Positions 8,290 through 16,721 of a stretch of 64,000 bases of DNA are shown piece after piece (the first letter of the stretch is position 1; each line of letters begins with the position of its first letter). A program made the translations under genes and the position numbers. The stretch spans positions 5,624,001-5,688,000 of the forward strand of contig NZ_CP041767.1 of the NCBI RefSeq assembly GCF_022026395.1. The letters are read 5' to 3'. This DNA is from Brevibacillus brevis. GTDB lineage: Bacteria; Bacillota; Bacilli; Brevibacillales; Brevibacillaceae. Under the pieces are notes generated by a model. That model made no database searches and was not told the origin of the DNA. It was given only the letters and a program-made list of their open reading frames with translations.

Positions 8290-9684
8290 CTAAACCTCCT
8301 CGTCGTATTGCACATAATCTTTGCGCAGCGGATACCCTACCCAATCATCCGGCAACAGGATTCGACGCAAATCCTTATGTCCCGGGAAATGAATACCCAA
8401 AAGGTCAAAAGTCTCTCTTTCATTCCAATTTGCGCCATGCCAGAGGTCCATTACAGAAGCAACTTTTGACTCTTCTCTGCTCGTTTTGACCTTTACTGCC
8501 AAGCTTTGACGATTTTTGTAGGAATAAAAGTGGTAGTATACCTCCAGGCGATCCTCGTAATCGACACCGTGAAGATCGGACAGGTACTCAAAACTCAATT
8601 GCTCATCATCTCTTAAAAATTGGGCAACTTGATGCCAACGTTCATTTTGAATGGTGAGAGTTGGAACTTCCTTACCTAGCTCGTTAATATACGAAGCCTC
8701 GATAACTTCCTGTCCAAACGCTTCGGAAATTCGTGAAACGTATTTATCAAGATAGGGCTGGTTTTTGGAAGGCACTTTCAGCGCTTCCTCTGCCGGGGTC
8801 TCATCCCCAGTTGCTTGCGTTGCTTTTGCCTTCGCTGCTGCTGCGGCGGCTGCTTTGGCTTTTGCGGCAGCTGCGGCCTTTGCCTTGGCGTCGTCATCAC
8901 CGGATTCATCGCCGCCTGCTTCACGTGCGGCTTTTGCCTTGGCAGCGGCTGCGGCGGCAGCCTTGGCTTTTGCGGCAGCTGCGGCTTTCGCCTTGGCATC
9001 CGCATCTGGAGCTGATTCTGCCGTATCGGCTCCGTTTTCCGCAGCTTCTTTTGCTTCCTTCGCTGCTTTTGCCTTGGCTAGTGCTTCTGCGGCGGCTGCT
9101 TTCTTGGCTGCAGCTTTTTCCTCTGGTGTCATTTCGGACACAGGCTTTGCTGACGGTGGTGCAGCTTCTGCCTGTTCCTTTGCTGCTTTTGCTTTGGCAA
9201 TTGCTTCAGCCGCTGCGGCCTTCTTGGCTGCGGCCTTTTCTTCCGGTGTCATTTCCGACACAGGTTTTGCTGGGGGTGGAGCAGCTTCTGCCTGTTCCTT
9301 CGCCGCTTTTGCCTTGGCAATCGCTTCAGCCGCTGCTGCTTTCTTCGCTGCGGCTTTTTCTTCAGGTGTCATTTCCGACACAGGTTTTGCTGGGGGTGGT
9401 ACAGCTTCTTCCTGTTCCTTCGCCGCTTTTGCCTTGGCAATTGCTTCAGCCGCTGCTGCTTTCTTGGCTACGGCTTTTTCCTCTGGTGTCATTTCCGACA
9501 CAGGTTTTGCTTCCGGAGCAGAGATTTCCTCTTGTGGCTCTTGAGATGCCTCCATTGGGCTCGCCTCTTGGGAAGCTTGTGCTTCCTGTTCTCTTAATTT
9601 TCGCAAAGCTTCGGCCTTGGCACGGGCTTCAGCCGCTGCCGCTGCCTTTTCCTCCGGCGTCGGCTTGCGCTTCTCGTCGCTCAT
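8290..9684 (-). CDS. nuoC: NADH-quinone oxidoreductase subunit C with long Ala/Lys-rich repetitive N-terminus
   Basis: The C-terminal part (about residues 305-464) is an ordinary NuoC 30-kDa domain: it contains the pattern ERETFDLLGIHFPGHKDLRR and ends in the usual PLRKDY segment. In complex I this domain sits next to NuoD and NuoB. The first 300 residues are unlike typical NuoC: low-complexity, Ala/Lys/Glu-rich, with four 40-residue units (61-220) and then two 36-residue-spaced Ala/Lys units (229-288). A charged helical or disordered tether is likely. ATG at 9684 overlaps the nuoB stop (ATGA). The repeats leave long spurious open frames on the other strand. Confidence 0.92.
   Translation of the reverse strand: MSDEKRKPTPEEKAAAAAEARAKAEALRKLREQEAQASQEASPMEASQEPQEEISAPEAKPVSEMTPEEKAVAKKAAAAEAIAKAKAAKEQEEAVPPPAKPVSEMTPEEKAAAKKAAAAEAIAKAKAAKEQAEAAPPPAKPVSEMTPEEKAAAKKAAAAEAIAKAKAAKEQAEAAPPSAKPVSEMTPEEKAAAKKAAAAEALAKAKAAKEAKEAAENGADTAESAPDADAKAKAAAAAKAKAAAAAAAKAKAAREAGGDESGDDDAKAKAAAAAKAKAAAAAAAKAKATQATGDETPAEEALKVPSKNQPYLDKYVSRISEAFGQEVIEASYINELGKEVPTLTIQNERWHQVAQFLRDDEQLSFEYLSDLHGVDYEDRLEVYYHFYSYKNRQSLAVKVKTSREESKVASVMDLWHGANWNERETFDLLGIHFPGHKDLRRILLPDDWVGYPLRKDYVQYDEEV
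8821..9504 (-). repeat. Tandem coding repeats in nuoC (4 x 120 bp, then 2 x 108 bp)
   Basis: The protein unit beginning PVSEMTPEEKAAAKK recurs at residues 61, 101, 141 and 181, so the DNA period is exactly 120 bp over 9025-9504. A second pair of Ala/Lys units starting DAKAKAAAAAKAK recurs 36 residues apart (residues 229 and 265, 8821-9000). The periods are multiples of three, so copy number can change without breaking the frame. The 120-bp copies remain very similar at the DNA level, which suggests recent expansion or gene conversion. Confidence 0.93.
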
Positions 9685-10199
9685 AGATTGGTCACCTGCT
9701 TCCCAGTCTTCGCTTCGTAACGGATTTTTTCTTGGAGCTTATTGATTCCGTAGATCAAAGCGGCAGGGTTAGGCGGACAACCCGGAATATATACGTCGAC
9801 AGGCACAATCTGGTCTACACCTTTTACCACGCTGTACGAGCGCACGTACGGACCTCCCGCTGTCGCACAGGAGCCCATGGCAATCACCCACTTTGGTTCA
9901 GGCATTTGATCATACAGCCTGCGAAGCAGTGGTGCCATCTTTTTCGTGACGGTCCCGGCTACGATCATGACATCAGATTGTCTTGGGGATGCTCGAAAAA
10001 TAACACCAAACCGGTCGAGGTCATAACGCGCCCCACCCGTTCCCATCATCTCGATTGCGCAACAGGCCAAGCCAAAAGTTAATGGCCACAACGAGTTGCT
10101 GCGAACCCATCCCTTCACTGTTTCCAATGTCGTGAACATGACGTTGCGATTCAATTCCTCTTGCAATTCAGGCGCAATGCTTGTCAGGTCTAGTTCCAT
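9681..10199 (-). CDS. nuoB: NADH-quinone oxidoreductase subunit B (PSST, cluster N2)
   Basis: Holds the terminal [4Fe-4S] cluster N2 that reduces quinone. Its ligands are visible: the tandem Cys46-Cys47 in GLACCAIEMM, Cys111 in GSCATAGGPY and Cys141 in PGCPPNP. The frame is open further upstream, but the extension overlaps nuoA and is not NuoB-like. An AAGGTG RBS lies just before the ATG at 10199, giving MELDLTSIAPEL and 172 residues, the usual size. It overlaps the nuoA end by 10 bases and the nuoC start by 4. Confidence 0.95.
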   Translation of the reverse strand: MELDLTSIAPELQEELNRNVMFTTLETVKGWVRSNSLWPLTFGLACCAIEMMGTGGARYDLDRFGVIFRASPRQSDVMIVAGTVTKKMAPLLRRLYDQMPEPKWVIAMGSCATAGGPYVRSYSVVKGVDQIVPVDVYIPGCPPNPAALIYGINKLQEKIRYEAKTGKQVTNL

Positions 10200-10561
10200 T
10201 CCAGCACCTTCTTTCTCCACGCGTAAATCAATCCTACGACGAGCAAGGATATAAAGATGACCATCTCGACTAAGGCAAAGAGCCCCAGTTCTTTGTAAGC
10301 GACGGCCCACGGATACAGAAAGAGTGTTTCTACATCAAAGATGACAAACATGAGGGCAAAGATGTAATACTTCACGTTGAAACGCACCCAACTGTCACCA
10401 ACAGGAATGTTACCGCTTTCATAAGTAGTTTGCTTCTCCCGTGTCGGTTTCTTTGGACGAAGTAATGGACCAACAAAACTGACTGTAGCCACGGGCAACA
10501 ACACACCAAGAATCAAAAAGATCGCGACAATCACATAATTGTTGGTATAGATGTCACTCAC
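10190..10561 (-). CDS. nuoA: NADH-quinone oxidoreductase subunit A
   Basis: First gene of the operon; a three-helix membrane subunit of about 123 residues. The conserved YESGNIPVGDSWVRFNVKYY loop and FDVETLFLYPWA motif are present. The open frame runs up to 10708, but that extra part would start upstream of the predicted transcription start. GGAGGG lies 7 bases before a GTG at 10561, giving MSDIYTNNYVIVAIF. I therefore place the start at 10561. Confidence 0.92.
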   Translation of the reverse strand: MSDIYTNNYVIVAIFLILGVLLPVATVSFVGPLLRPKKPTREKQTTYESGNIPVGDSWVRFNVKYYIFALMFVIFDVETLFLYPWAVAYKELGLFALVEMVIFISLLVVGLIYAWRKKVLEWN

Positions 10562-10706
10562 CCACGTTCCCTCCGCTCTTGAGAAAGGTATGAATCGTCT
10601 TGCGCTGTCCTCCAGAAGAAGTCGAGACTCCCTCAAAAGGGTACTGCTCGCAGCGTCAAAGGTGTAGGTATGAACGCTGTCGCTGCTAGAAAAAAATACC
10701 TTTATC

Positions 10707-10735
10707 ATTATAGCAAATTGCCAATAGGGTGTCTA
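10707..10735 (-). promoter_or_regulatory. Sigma-A promoter of the nuo operon
   Basis: On the minus strand the -35 TAGACA (10730-10735) and -10 TATAAT (10707-10712) are separated by exactly 17 bases. Transcription should start near 10700, leaving a leader of about 140 bases before the nuoA GTG. I see no riboswitch or attenuator in that leader. Confidence 0.75.
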
Positions 10736-10765
10736 ACGAAAGCCTTCCTTTTGTGCCATATAAAG

Positions 10766-10800
10766 GGAAAAAACTCAGAGATTTCCCCCTGAGTTTTTCC
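10766..10800 (-). terminator. Rho-independent terminator after the 10855-11595 gene
   Basis: A 12-bp perfect stem (GGAAAAACTCAG / CTGAGTTTTTCC) encloses a 10-base loop. Because the stem ends are A/T-runs on both strands, it can act in both directions. It separates the unknown gene from the nuo promoter. Confidence 0.8.
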
Positions 10801-10854
10801 AGCATAGTATGATGACCAAACGAATATGCCCGTCTGGCTCTCTTATTCTCTTAA

Positions 10855-11595
10855 TTATTGAACGTTGTTTGAAAATTGCTGTCCAAGGAAGTCCTCGTAA
10901 ATACGTTCCCATACAATCGTGAAGTTCATCTTCTCGTCTTCTGGGATTTCCAGCATATTTTCAATCGCATCTTCCATATATGGAGTCAGCTTGATCAGAA
11001 CCTCTGCCAGCATCTGGTCATTTGTGTTCAGCAATTGCTTCATTTCTGCTTTGGACATGCTGAACGTATTTTCTTCTTGCTCGTGCAGCTTCATTACGAG
11101 GCGGCTAAACATCGGATGCACCAATGCTTCCAGTTTAATATGAGCCAACGCAAGAGATTCTGCTTCACTCAGCTTGAACAATTCAGATGCATCTGGGAAT
11201 GGATAAACCGGTACATCCCAGGCATCTTCATTATCGATTACCAGTCCCCACTTCACGAAAAGTTCAATTGCTTCGTCAAGAGATGTCGGATATGCATATT
11301 CGGAACGACTCATGAATGCTTTGAATCTGTTCAACAGGTTTACATAGCCTTTAAAATCCTCTTCAGACTTAAAGCCTTCTTGAACAGGCTCAGTGAATGT
11401 GCCTTTCAATGCATCGAACTCGTCCAGAGCTTTTCTCATCTCTTCTTTAGACTCATGCTTCGTTACCACATAGCACATTGCTTGGAAAAGAACATTCATT
11501 TCATGAGATAGCACGCTTGTCCAGCCATTAGCCGCAAAGCTGCTAGGAATCACTACGCCATCTTGATTGTGGCGGATATCGCGAACGGTTTGCAT
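10855..11595 (-). CDS. Conserved-looking hypothetical protein between nuo and atp operons
   Basis: I do not recognise this 246-residue protein. It is acidic, mostly helical by composition, without a signal peptide, membrane helix or Cys cluster, so it is probably cytoplasmic. It is rich in Glu, Leu and Met, with notable segments PVYPFPDASELFKLSEAE and WERIYEDFLGQQF. It is transcribed alone: it has its own -10 TATAAT-like element upstream, and a strong terminator follows. The frame opens with TTG-ATG; AAGGAG lies 10 bases before the ATG at 11595 and 7 before the TTG at 11598, so either could be used. Codon use looks like its neighbours. Confidence 0.75.
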   Translation of the reverse strand: MQTVRDIRHNQDGVVIPSSFAANGWTSVLSHEMNVLFQAMCYVVTKHESKEEMRKALDEFDALKGTFTEPVQEGFKSEEDFKGYVNLLNRFKAFMSRSEYAYPTSLDEAIELFVKWGLVIDNEDAWDVPVYPFPDASELFKLSEAESLALAHIKLEALVHPMFSRLVMKLHEQEENTFSMSKAEMKQLLNTNDQMLAEVLIKLTPYMEDAIENMLEIPEDEKMNFTIVWERIYEDFLGQQFSNNVQ

Positions 11596-11646
11596 CAATT
11601 ACACTCTCCTTTAATCCCAATAGCCAATGCCGCTTTTTCCCGCTGT

Positions 11647-11692
11647 TTATCATGATAACGTAGCTCGTCGGCAGGGCATTAGGTCTATTATA
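11647..11692 (-). promoter_or_regulatory. Possible promoter and palindromic operator of the 10855-11595 gene
   Basis: A perfect -10 TATAAT (11687-11692, minus strand) has no good -35 at 17 bases. A 12-bp perfect palindrome TTATCATGATAA (11647-11658) lies about 20-35 bases downstream of the expected start, where a repressor could sit. No known regulator can be assigned. Confidence 0.35.
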
Positions 11693-11770
11693 CACAGAAA
11701 CATTAGGCAATTACCAACTGGAAATATCATGCCCGATTTCCATGGCTCATCATTCATTACCCTATAACCG

Positions 11771-11801
11771 AAAAATCCCCGCAGCCACATGGGCGCGGGG
11801 A
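11771..11801 (-). terminator. Terminator of the atp operon
   Basis: Minus-strand hairpin with a 7-bp TCCCCGC / GCGGGGA stem followed by five T, just after the atpC stop. The position and shape fit a Rho-independent terminator closing the ATP synthase operon. Confidence 0.85.
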
Positions 11802-11816
11802 TATCAAGCTTACGCT

Positions 11817-12215
11817 TTACTTCGATACGTCGAGACGTGCCATCGCACGTTGCAGCGCGCGTTCTGCACGCTTGACGTCGAGCTCGGCATATTTCTCAGC
11901 TAAACGCTTTTCAGCACGCTCTTTCGCAGCCTTCGCGCGTTCAACATCGATGTCTCCCGGCAATTCAGCCGTTTCAGCAAGGATGGTCACTTTATCGCCG
12001 CGCACTTCCATGAAGCCGCCGCTTACAGCCATCTTCACTTCTTTATCGCCTTCTGTCTTAATCCGAACTGGCGCTGTTTTCAGCGGGGTTACCAACGGCA
12101 TGTGGTTTGGCATAATACCAATTTCCCCTTGCAAGCCGCGAGCAATCACCATTTCAGCCTGACCGCTGTAGACAACCCGTTCAGGAGTTACGACTTCAAC
12201 TGTCATCTTACTCAC
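11817..12215 (-). CDS. atpC: F1Fo ATP synthase epsilon subunit
   Basis: Central-stalk subunit of F1 that inhibits ATP hydrolysis. 132 residues: an N-terminal beta-sandwich (TVEVVTPERVVYSGQAEMV, IGIMPNHMPLVTPL) and a C-terminal two-helix arm rich in Ala, Arg and Glu. GTG at 12215 follows GGGGAG by 8 bases and is preferred to the ATG three codons later. Last gene of the operon. Confidence 0.96.
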   Translation of the reverse strand: MSKMTVEVVTPERVVYSGQAEMVIARGLQGEIGIMPNHMPLVTPLKTAPVRIKTEGDKEVKMAVSGGFMEVRGDKVTILAETAELPGDIDVERAKAAKERAEKRLAEKYAELDVKRAERALQRAMARLDVSK

Positions 12216-12242
12216 TTACTCGTCTCCCCTTTCCAGGGTGTC

Positions 12243-13652
12243 TTACGCCATTTTCTTCGCTTTTTCTACCGCTTCTTCAATTGTACCTACGTACAGGAAC
12301 GCGCCCTCTGGCAGGTGGTCATGCTTACCTTCGAGGATTTCCTTGAAGCTGCGAACAGTTTCCTTCAATGGCACGTATTGGCCTGGGTTACCAGTGAACT
12401 GCTCGGCAACGTGGAAGGACTGGGACAAGAAACGTTGAATGCGGCGTGCGCGTCCAACTACTTGCTTGTCGTCGTCGCTCAACTCGTCCATACCGAGAAT
12501 CGCGATGATATCTTGCAGTTCTTTGTAACGTTGCAGGATTTTTTGAACGCTACGAGCCACATCATAGTGTTCTTGTCCTACAATATCAGGAGCCAGAGCA
12601 CGGGAAGTGGATGCGAGTGGGTCTACCGCAGGGAAGATACCCAACTCAGCGATGGAACGCTCCAAGTTCGTTGTAGCGTCCAAGTGAGCAAACGTAGTAG
12701 CAGGAGCCGGGTCAGTGTAGTCATCCGCTGGTACGTAGATCGCTTGAATGGACGTTACGGAACCTTTTTTCGTGGAAGTAATACGCTCTTGCAGCTGACC
12801 CATTTCGGTAGCCAATGTTGGTTGGTAACCTACCGCAGATGGCATACGGCCCAAGAGAGCGGAAACTTCGGAACCCGCTTGAGTAAAGCGGAAAATGTTA
12901 TCAACAAAGAGAAGAACGTCGCGGCCTTCTTCATCACGGAAGTATTCCGCCATAGTCAGACCAGTCAACGCTACACGAAGACGTGCACCAGGCGGTTCGT
13001 TCATCTGACCGAATACCATCGCGGTTTTCGGCAGTACGCCTGCGTCTTTCATCTCGTGGTACAGGTCGTTACCTTCACGGGTACGCTCACCTACACCAGC
13101 GAATACGGAAATACCACCGTGCTCTTGCGCGATGTTGTTGATCAGCTCTTGAATAGTAACGGTTTTACCTACACCCGCACCACCAAACAGACCGATCTTA
13201 CCACCCTTGATGTACGGAGCCAAGAGGTCAATAACTTTGATACCTGTTTCCAGGATCTCAACAGTCGTTGCTTGGTCTACGAACTCAGGAGCTTTACGGT
13301 GAATTGGGTCACGACGATCTACTTGACCAAGTTCTTGCAGGTCGATCGGCTCACCCAATACGTTAAATACGCGTCCGAGGGTAATTGCACCCACTGGAAC
13401 GGAGATAGCTGCACCGGTATCAACTGCTTCCATACCACGAACCAAACCGTCTGTGGAAGACATTGCAACGGTACGAACCAAGTTATCGCCCAAATGAGTA
13501 GCAACCTCAACAGTCAAGTCGATGTCGCGCTCACCGGCACTTTGTGCTTTATGTTGAATCTTGATCGCATTGTAAATGGCAGGCAGGTGTCCGCGGTCGA
13601 ACTCGACGTCAACAACCGGACCCATTACCTGAACCACACGTCCATTCGCCAT
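12243..13652 (-). CDS. atpD: F1Fo ATP synthase beta subunit
   Basis: Catalytic F1 subunit of 469 residues. The Walker A loop GGAGVGKT is at 157-164, followed by the catalytic glutamate region GVGERTREGND and the signature MVFGQMNEPPGARLRV. ATG at 13652 has an AGGAGGG RBS. Located between atpG and atpC as in other bacteria. A long open frame on the opposite strand here is a codon-bias shadow. Confidence 0.98.
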   Translation of the reverse strand: MANGRVVQVMGPVVDVEFDRGHLPAIYNAIKIQHKAQSAGERDIDLTVEVATHLGDNLVRTVAMSSTDGLVRGMEAVDTGAAISVPVGAITLGRVFNVLGEPIDLQELGQVDRRDPIHRKAPEFVDQATTVEILETGIKVIDLLAPYIKGGKIGLFGGAGVGKTVTIQELINNIAQEHGGISVFAGVGERTREGNDLYHEMKDAGVLPKTAMVFGQMNEPPGARLRVALTGLTMAEYFRDEEGRDVLLFVDNIFRFTQAGSEVSALLGRMPSAVGYQPTLATEMGQLQERITSTKKGSVTSIQAIYVPADDYTDPAPATTFAHLDATTNLERSIAELGIFPAVDPLASTSRALAPDIVGQEHYDVARSVQKILQRYKELQDIIAILGMDELSDDDKQVVGRARRIQRFLSQSFHVAEQFTGNPGQYVPLKETVRSFKEILEGKHDHLPEGAFLYVGTIEEAVEKAKKMA

Positions 13653-13700
13653 CTTACTTCTTCCCTCCTGTAAAGCTAAATTGGGAGCTATTCGCTGCCA

Positions 13701-14564
13701 CTAAGCCTGTGCGTTTGCACCTGCAACGATCTCGGAAATCTCTTGTGTAATGGCTGCCTGACGAGCACGGTTGTAGCTCAACGTTAAACGGTTGATCATA
13801 TCCGTAGCATTGTCTGTCGCGTTGCCCATTGCAGTCATACGGGAACCTTCTTCAGAAGCTTTTGCTTCGAGAAGTGCACTGTAAACCAGTGTTTCCGCAT
13901 ATTTCGGCAACAGGTCCGCCAATACTTCTTCCGAGGACGGCTCATACTCGTAATTGATTGCGCGCGCATTGTTGCTCTCGGGAGCTTCCAATGGCAGCAA
14001 TTGTTTTACGGTAGGTATTTGCGAAATTGCACTTTGGAACTTGTTGTAGCACAGGTACAGTTCGTCAATCTGCTCATTCTCGAACATTTGGACTGCTGCA
14101 CCGGCAATTTTCTTGATATCAGCAAAGGCTGGGCTGGTTGGCAGACCTGTTACTTCCTCCAAAAGCGGGTAGTTCCGTTTGCTGAAGAAGTCACGACCTT
14201 TGCGGCCAATCACAAAAATACCGTATTCATCCTTGGACTTGTGCTTCTCGTTAATGGTATTTACCACTTTACGGAGAATGTTGGCATTGTAACCCCCAGC
14301 AAGTCCACGGTCGGAAGTGATGACAATATAACCAGTCTTTTTCACCGGACGATTTTGCAACATTGGATGCTTGGAACCAGAGGTCCCACTCGCGATGCTT
14401 GCGATCACTTCCTGGATCTTGTCAGCATACGGGCGTGCCGCCTCAGCTTTATCCTGGTTACGGCGAAGCTTCGCAGCCGCCACCATTTTCATCGCTTTCG
14501 TGATTTGGCGCATATCTTTTTTACTTTTGATACTGCGTCGAATCTCACGTATTCCTTTAGCCAC
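13701..14564 (-). CDS. atpG: F1Fo ATP synthase gamma subunit
   Basis: Rotary shaft of F1, 287 residues. The N-terminal coiled-coil (MAKGIREIRRSIKSKKDM, ITKAMKMVAAAKLRR) and the matching C-terminal coil (NATDMINRLTLSYNRARQA) are both present, so the shaft is complete. The middle holds the Rossmann-like part with SDRGLAGGYN. Spacing from atpA (about 75 bases) includes an inverted CATGC repeat (14588-14613) that may be a weak hairpin. Confidence 0.97.
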   Translation of the reverse strand: MAKGIREIRRSIKSKKDMRQITKAMKMVAAAKLRRNQDKAEAARPYADKIQEVIASIASGTSGSKHPMLQNRPVKKTGYIVITSDRGLAGGYNANILRKVVNTINEKHKSKDEYGIFVIGRKGRDFFSKRNYPLLEEVTGLPTSPAFADIKKIAGAAVQMFENEQIDELYLCYNKFQSAISQIPTVKQLLPLEAPESNNARAINYEYEPSSEEVLADLLPKYAETLVYSALLEAKASEEGSRMTAMGNATDNATDMINRLTLSYNRARQAAITQEISEIVAGANAQA

Positions 14565-14638
14565 TCGTTTTCACCACCTTGAGGACGCATGCACGGGCAA
14601 ATCGCCCGGCATGCATCTGATGTCTATCAGGTTAACGA

Positions 14639-16150
14639 TTAGCGAGTTACCGAAAAGCCTTTTTTGAACTCTTCGATCGCTGCGTTGAATTCTTTTTCAT
14701 CTGGAAGGTCTTTCGTTGTGCGGATGTGCTCCAACAGTTGTGGTTTGTTGGAATCCAAGAAAGACAACAGCTCTTTCTCAAAGCGGCGCACTTCTGCTAC
14801 TGGAATATCATCCAGGTAACCTCTTGTAGCGCTATAGATAGAAGCAACTTGCTTCTCAACAGGCATTGGATCGAACTGACCTTGTTTCATGATTTCCATC
14901 AAGCGCTCACCACGGGTCAGACGAGCTTGGGTCGCTTTGTCCAGATCGGAACCGAACTGAGCAAACGCAGCCAACTCACGGTATTGAGCCAACTCGAGCT
15001 TGAGTGGACCTGCTACCTTTTTCATCGCCTTGATTTGCGCGGAACCACCTACACGGGATACGGAAAGACCGGTGTTAACCGCTGGACGTTGACCTGCGTT
15101 GAACAAGTCTGTCTCCAGGAAGATCTGACCGTCCGTGATGGAGATCACGTTCGTTGGAATGTATGCGGAAATGTCACCCGCTTGGGTTTCGATGAATGGC
15201 AGAGCCGTAATGGAACCAGCGCCCAGATCATCAGACAGTTTCGCAGCGCGCTCAAGCAAGCGGGAGTGCAAGTAGAATACGTCACCAGGATATGCTTCGC
15301 GACCTGGAGGACGGCGGAGCAAGAGGGACATTTCGCGGTATGCAGCAGCCTGTTTGGACAGGTCATCGTATACGCACAGAACGTGTCCGCCTTTGTACAT
15401 GAAGTACTCAGCCATTGTTACACCTGTATATGGAGCCAGGTACAACATTGGAGCTGGGTCAGACGCAGTAGCAGAAACGATGATTGTGTATTCCAGAGCC
15501 CCTGCTTTACGCAGAGTTTCTACGATGTTTGCAACGGTAGATTGCTTTTGACCGATTGCAACGTAGATACAAATCATGTCTTTACCTTTTTGGTTGATGA
15601 TCGTGTCGAGCGCCACTGCTGTTTTACCAGTTTGGCGGTCACCAATGATCAACTCACGCTGTCCACGACCAACTGGGATCATCGCGTCAATCGCTTTGAT
15701 ACCTGTTTGGAGTGGTTCGTGTACGGATTTACGTGCCATAACACCAGGAGCTGGGCTCTCGATTGGACGGAAACCGTTATTTGCGATAGGGCCTTGACCA
15801 TCGATTGGTTGACCCAGTGGGTTTACAACGCGGCCGAGCAGCGCTTCCCCTACTGGAACTTCCATAACGCGGCCGGTACGTTTTACAGTATCGCCTTCCT
15901 TAATGTCGCGGAAAGGTCCCATAATAACGACACCCACGTTATCTTCTTCCAAGTTGAGTACCATACCCATTACGCCATTTTGGAACTCGAGAAGCTCCCC
16001 TTGCATGGCCTTTTCCAAACCGTGAACACGAGCAATACCGTCACCTACTTGGATGACTGTGCCTACATCCACAACTTCGATTTCAGATTTAAAGTTAGCG
16101 ATCCGCTCTTTAATGAGGGAGCTAATCTCTTCTGGTCTGATTGCACTCAC
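14639..16150 (-). CDS. atpA: F1Fo ATP synthase alpha subunit
   Basis: Non-catalytic nucleotide-binding F1 subunit, 503 residues. The P-loop GDRQTGKT is at 170-177 and the C-terminal family signature follows PAVNTGLSVSRVGGSAQ. The start is a GTG at 16150, 8 bases after GGGGTG... AA, giving MSAIRPEEISSLIKERI, the usual N-terminus that contacts the delta subunit. Confidence 0.98.
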   Translation of the reverse strand: MSAIRPEEISSLIKERIANFKSEIEVVDVGTVIQVGDGIARVHGLEKAMQGELLEFQNGVMGMVLNLEEDNVGVVIMGPFRDIKEGDTVKRTGRVMEVPVGEALLGRVVNPLGQPIDGQGPIANNGFRPIESPAPGVMARKSVHEPLQTGIKAIDAMIPVGRGQRELIIGDRQTGKTAVALDTIINQKGKDMICIYVAIGQKQSTVANIVETLRKAGALEYTIIVSATASDPAPMLYLAPYTGVTMAEYFMYKGGHVLCVYDDLSKQAAAYREMSLLLRRPPGREAYPGDVFYLHSRLLERAAKLSDDLGAGSITALPFIETQAGDISAYIPTNVISITDGQIFLETDLFNAGQRPAVNTGLSVSRVGGSAQIKAMKKVAGPLKLELAQYRELAAFAQFGSDLDKATQARLTRGERLMEIMKQGQFDPMPVEKQVASIYSATRGYLDDIPVAEVRRFEKELLSFLDSNKPQLLEHIRTTKDLPDEKEFNAAIEEFKKGFSVTR

Positions 16151-16193
16151 TTAATTCACCCCATTCATCCAACTTCTTAAAAGCCATCGAACT

Positions 16194-16721
16194 TTACGCT
16201 TTTTGCGCAAAGGTTTCCAACTTCGTTTTCAAGCTGCCATCGTACAGACGGTCGCCAATTTTGATAATAATGCCACCGAGAATCGCTGGATCTACGACTG
16301 CTGTCATACGCAGCTTTTTATTCAGCGTTTGTCCGAACTTCTCAGCCAGCTCATTTTGCTCTTCAGTAGAAAGCGGCTTTGCACTTGTCACAATCGCATC
16401 TGCAAATCCACGAGCTTCGTTCGCCAATTGTACAAAAGAACGGTAGATATCAACCAGATCAACTTCGCGTCCGTTCTCAATCAGGACGTTCAGAAAATTA
16501 AAGGCTTCTTCCCCTACATGGCTTTTGAACAATTCGTCAGCGAGCGTAGCTTTCGCATCTGCTGCGATGTGAGGGTGCAGCATGATCTTTTTCAGATCTT
16601 CATTGCCTTCAACCGCTTCCACGATTGCACCCAGGTCTGCTTCTACCTGATCAATCTTGCTACGTTCACTCGCTACTTCAAAGAGCGCACGAGCATAGCG
16701 TTTTCCTACTGCGCTACTCAT
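16194..16721 (-). CDS. atpH: F1Fo ATP synthase delta subunit
   Basis: Peripheral-stalk subunit that joins the b-dimer to the top of alpha3beta3. 175 residues, helical, starting MSSAVGKRYARALFEVA, with the C-terminal family signature VDPAILGGIIIKIGDRLYDGS. Its start overlaps the atpF stop by 4 bases, so translation is probably coupled. Confidence 0.96.
   Translation of the reverse strand: MSSAVGKRYARALFEVASERSKIDQVEADLGAIVEAVEGNEDLKKIMLHPHIAADAKATLADELFKSHVGEEAFNFLNVLIENGREVDLVDIYRSFVQLANEARGFADAIVTSAKPLSTEEQNELAEKFGQTLNKKLRMTAVVDPAILGGIIIKIGDRLYDGSLKTKLETFAQKA

Noticed and set aside
9025..9504. Regular repeats considered as CRISPR or non-coding satellite
   Set aside because: The 120-bp period is in frame, has no short repeat/spacer structure and encodes nuoC residues.
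8733..9686. Two overlapping plus-strand open frames opposite the NuoC repeats
   Set aside because: They are leucine- or alanine-rich readings of the Ala/Lys repeat DNA in other frames.
10562..10708. Extended N-terminus of NuoA
   Set aside because: It lies upstream of, or across, the predicted transcript start and is not NuoA-like; the GTG at 10561 has a better RBS.
12102..13673. Long plus-strand open frame opposite atpD (523 codons)
   Set aside because: It is antisense to a clear atpD, has no RBS and no family resemblance; high third-position GC of atpD removes stops on the other strand.
14726..16180. Long plus-strand open frame opposite atpA
   Set aside because: Same codon-bias shadow as for atpD.
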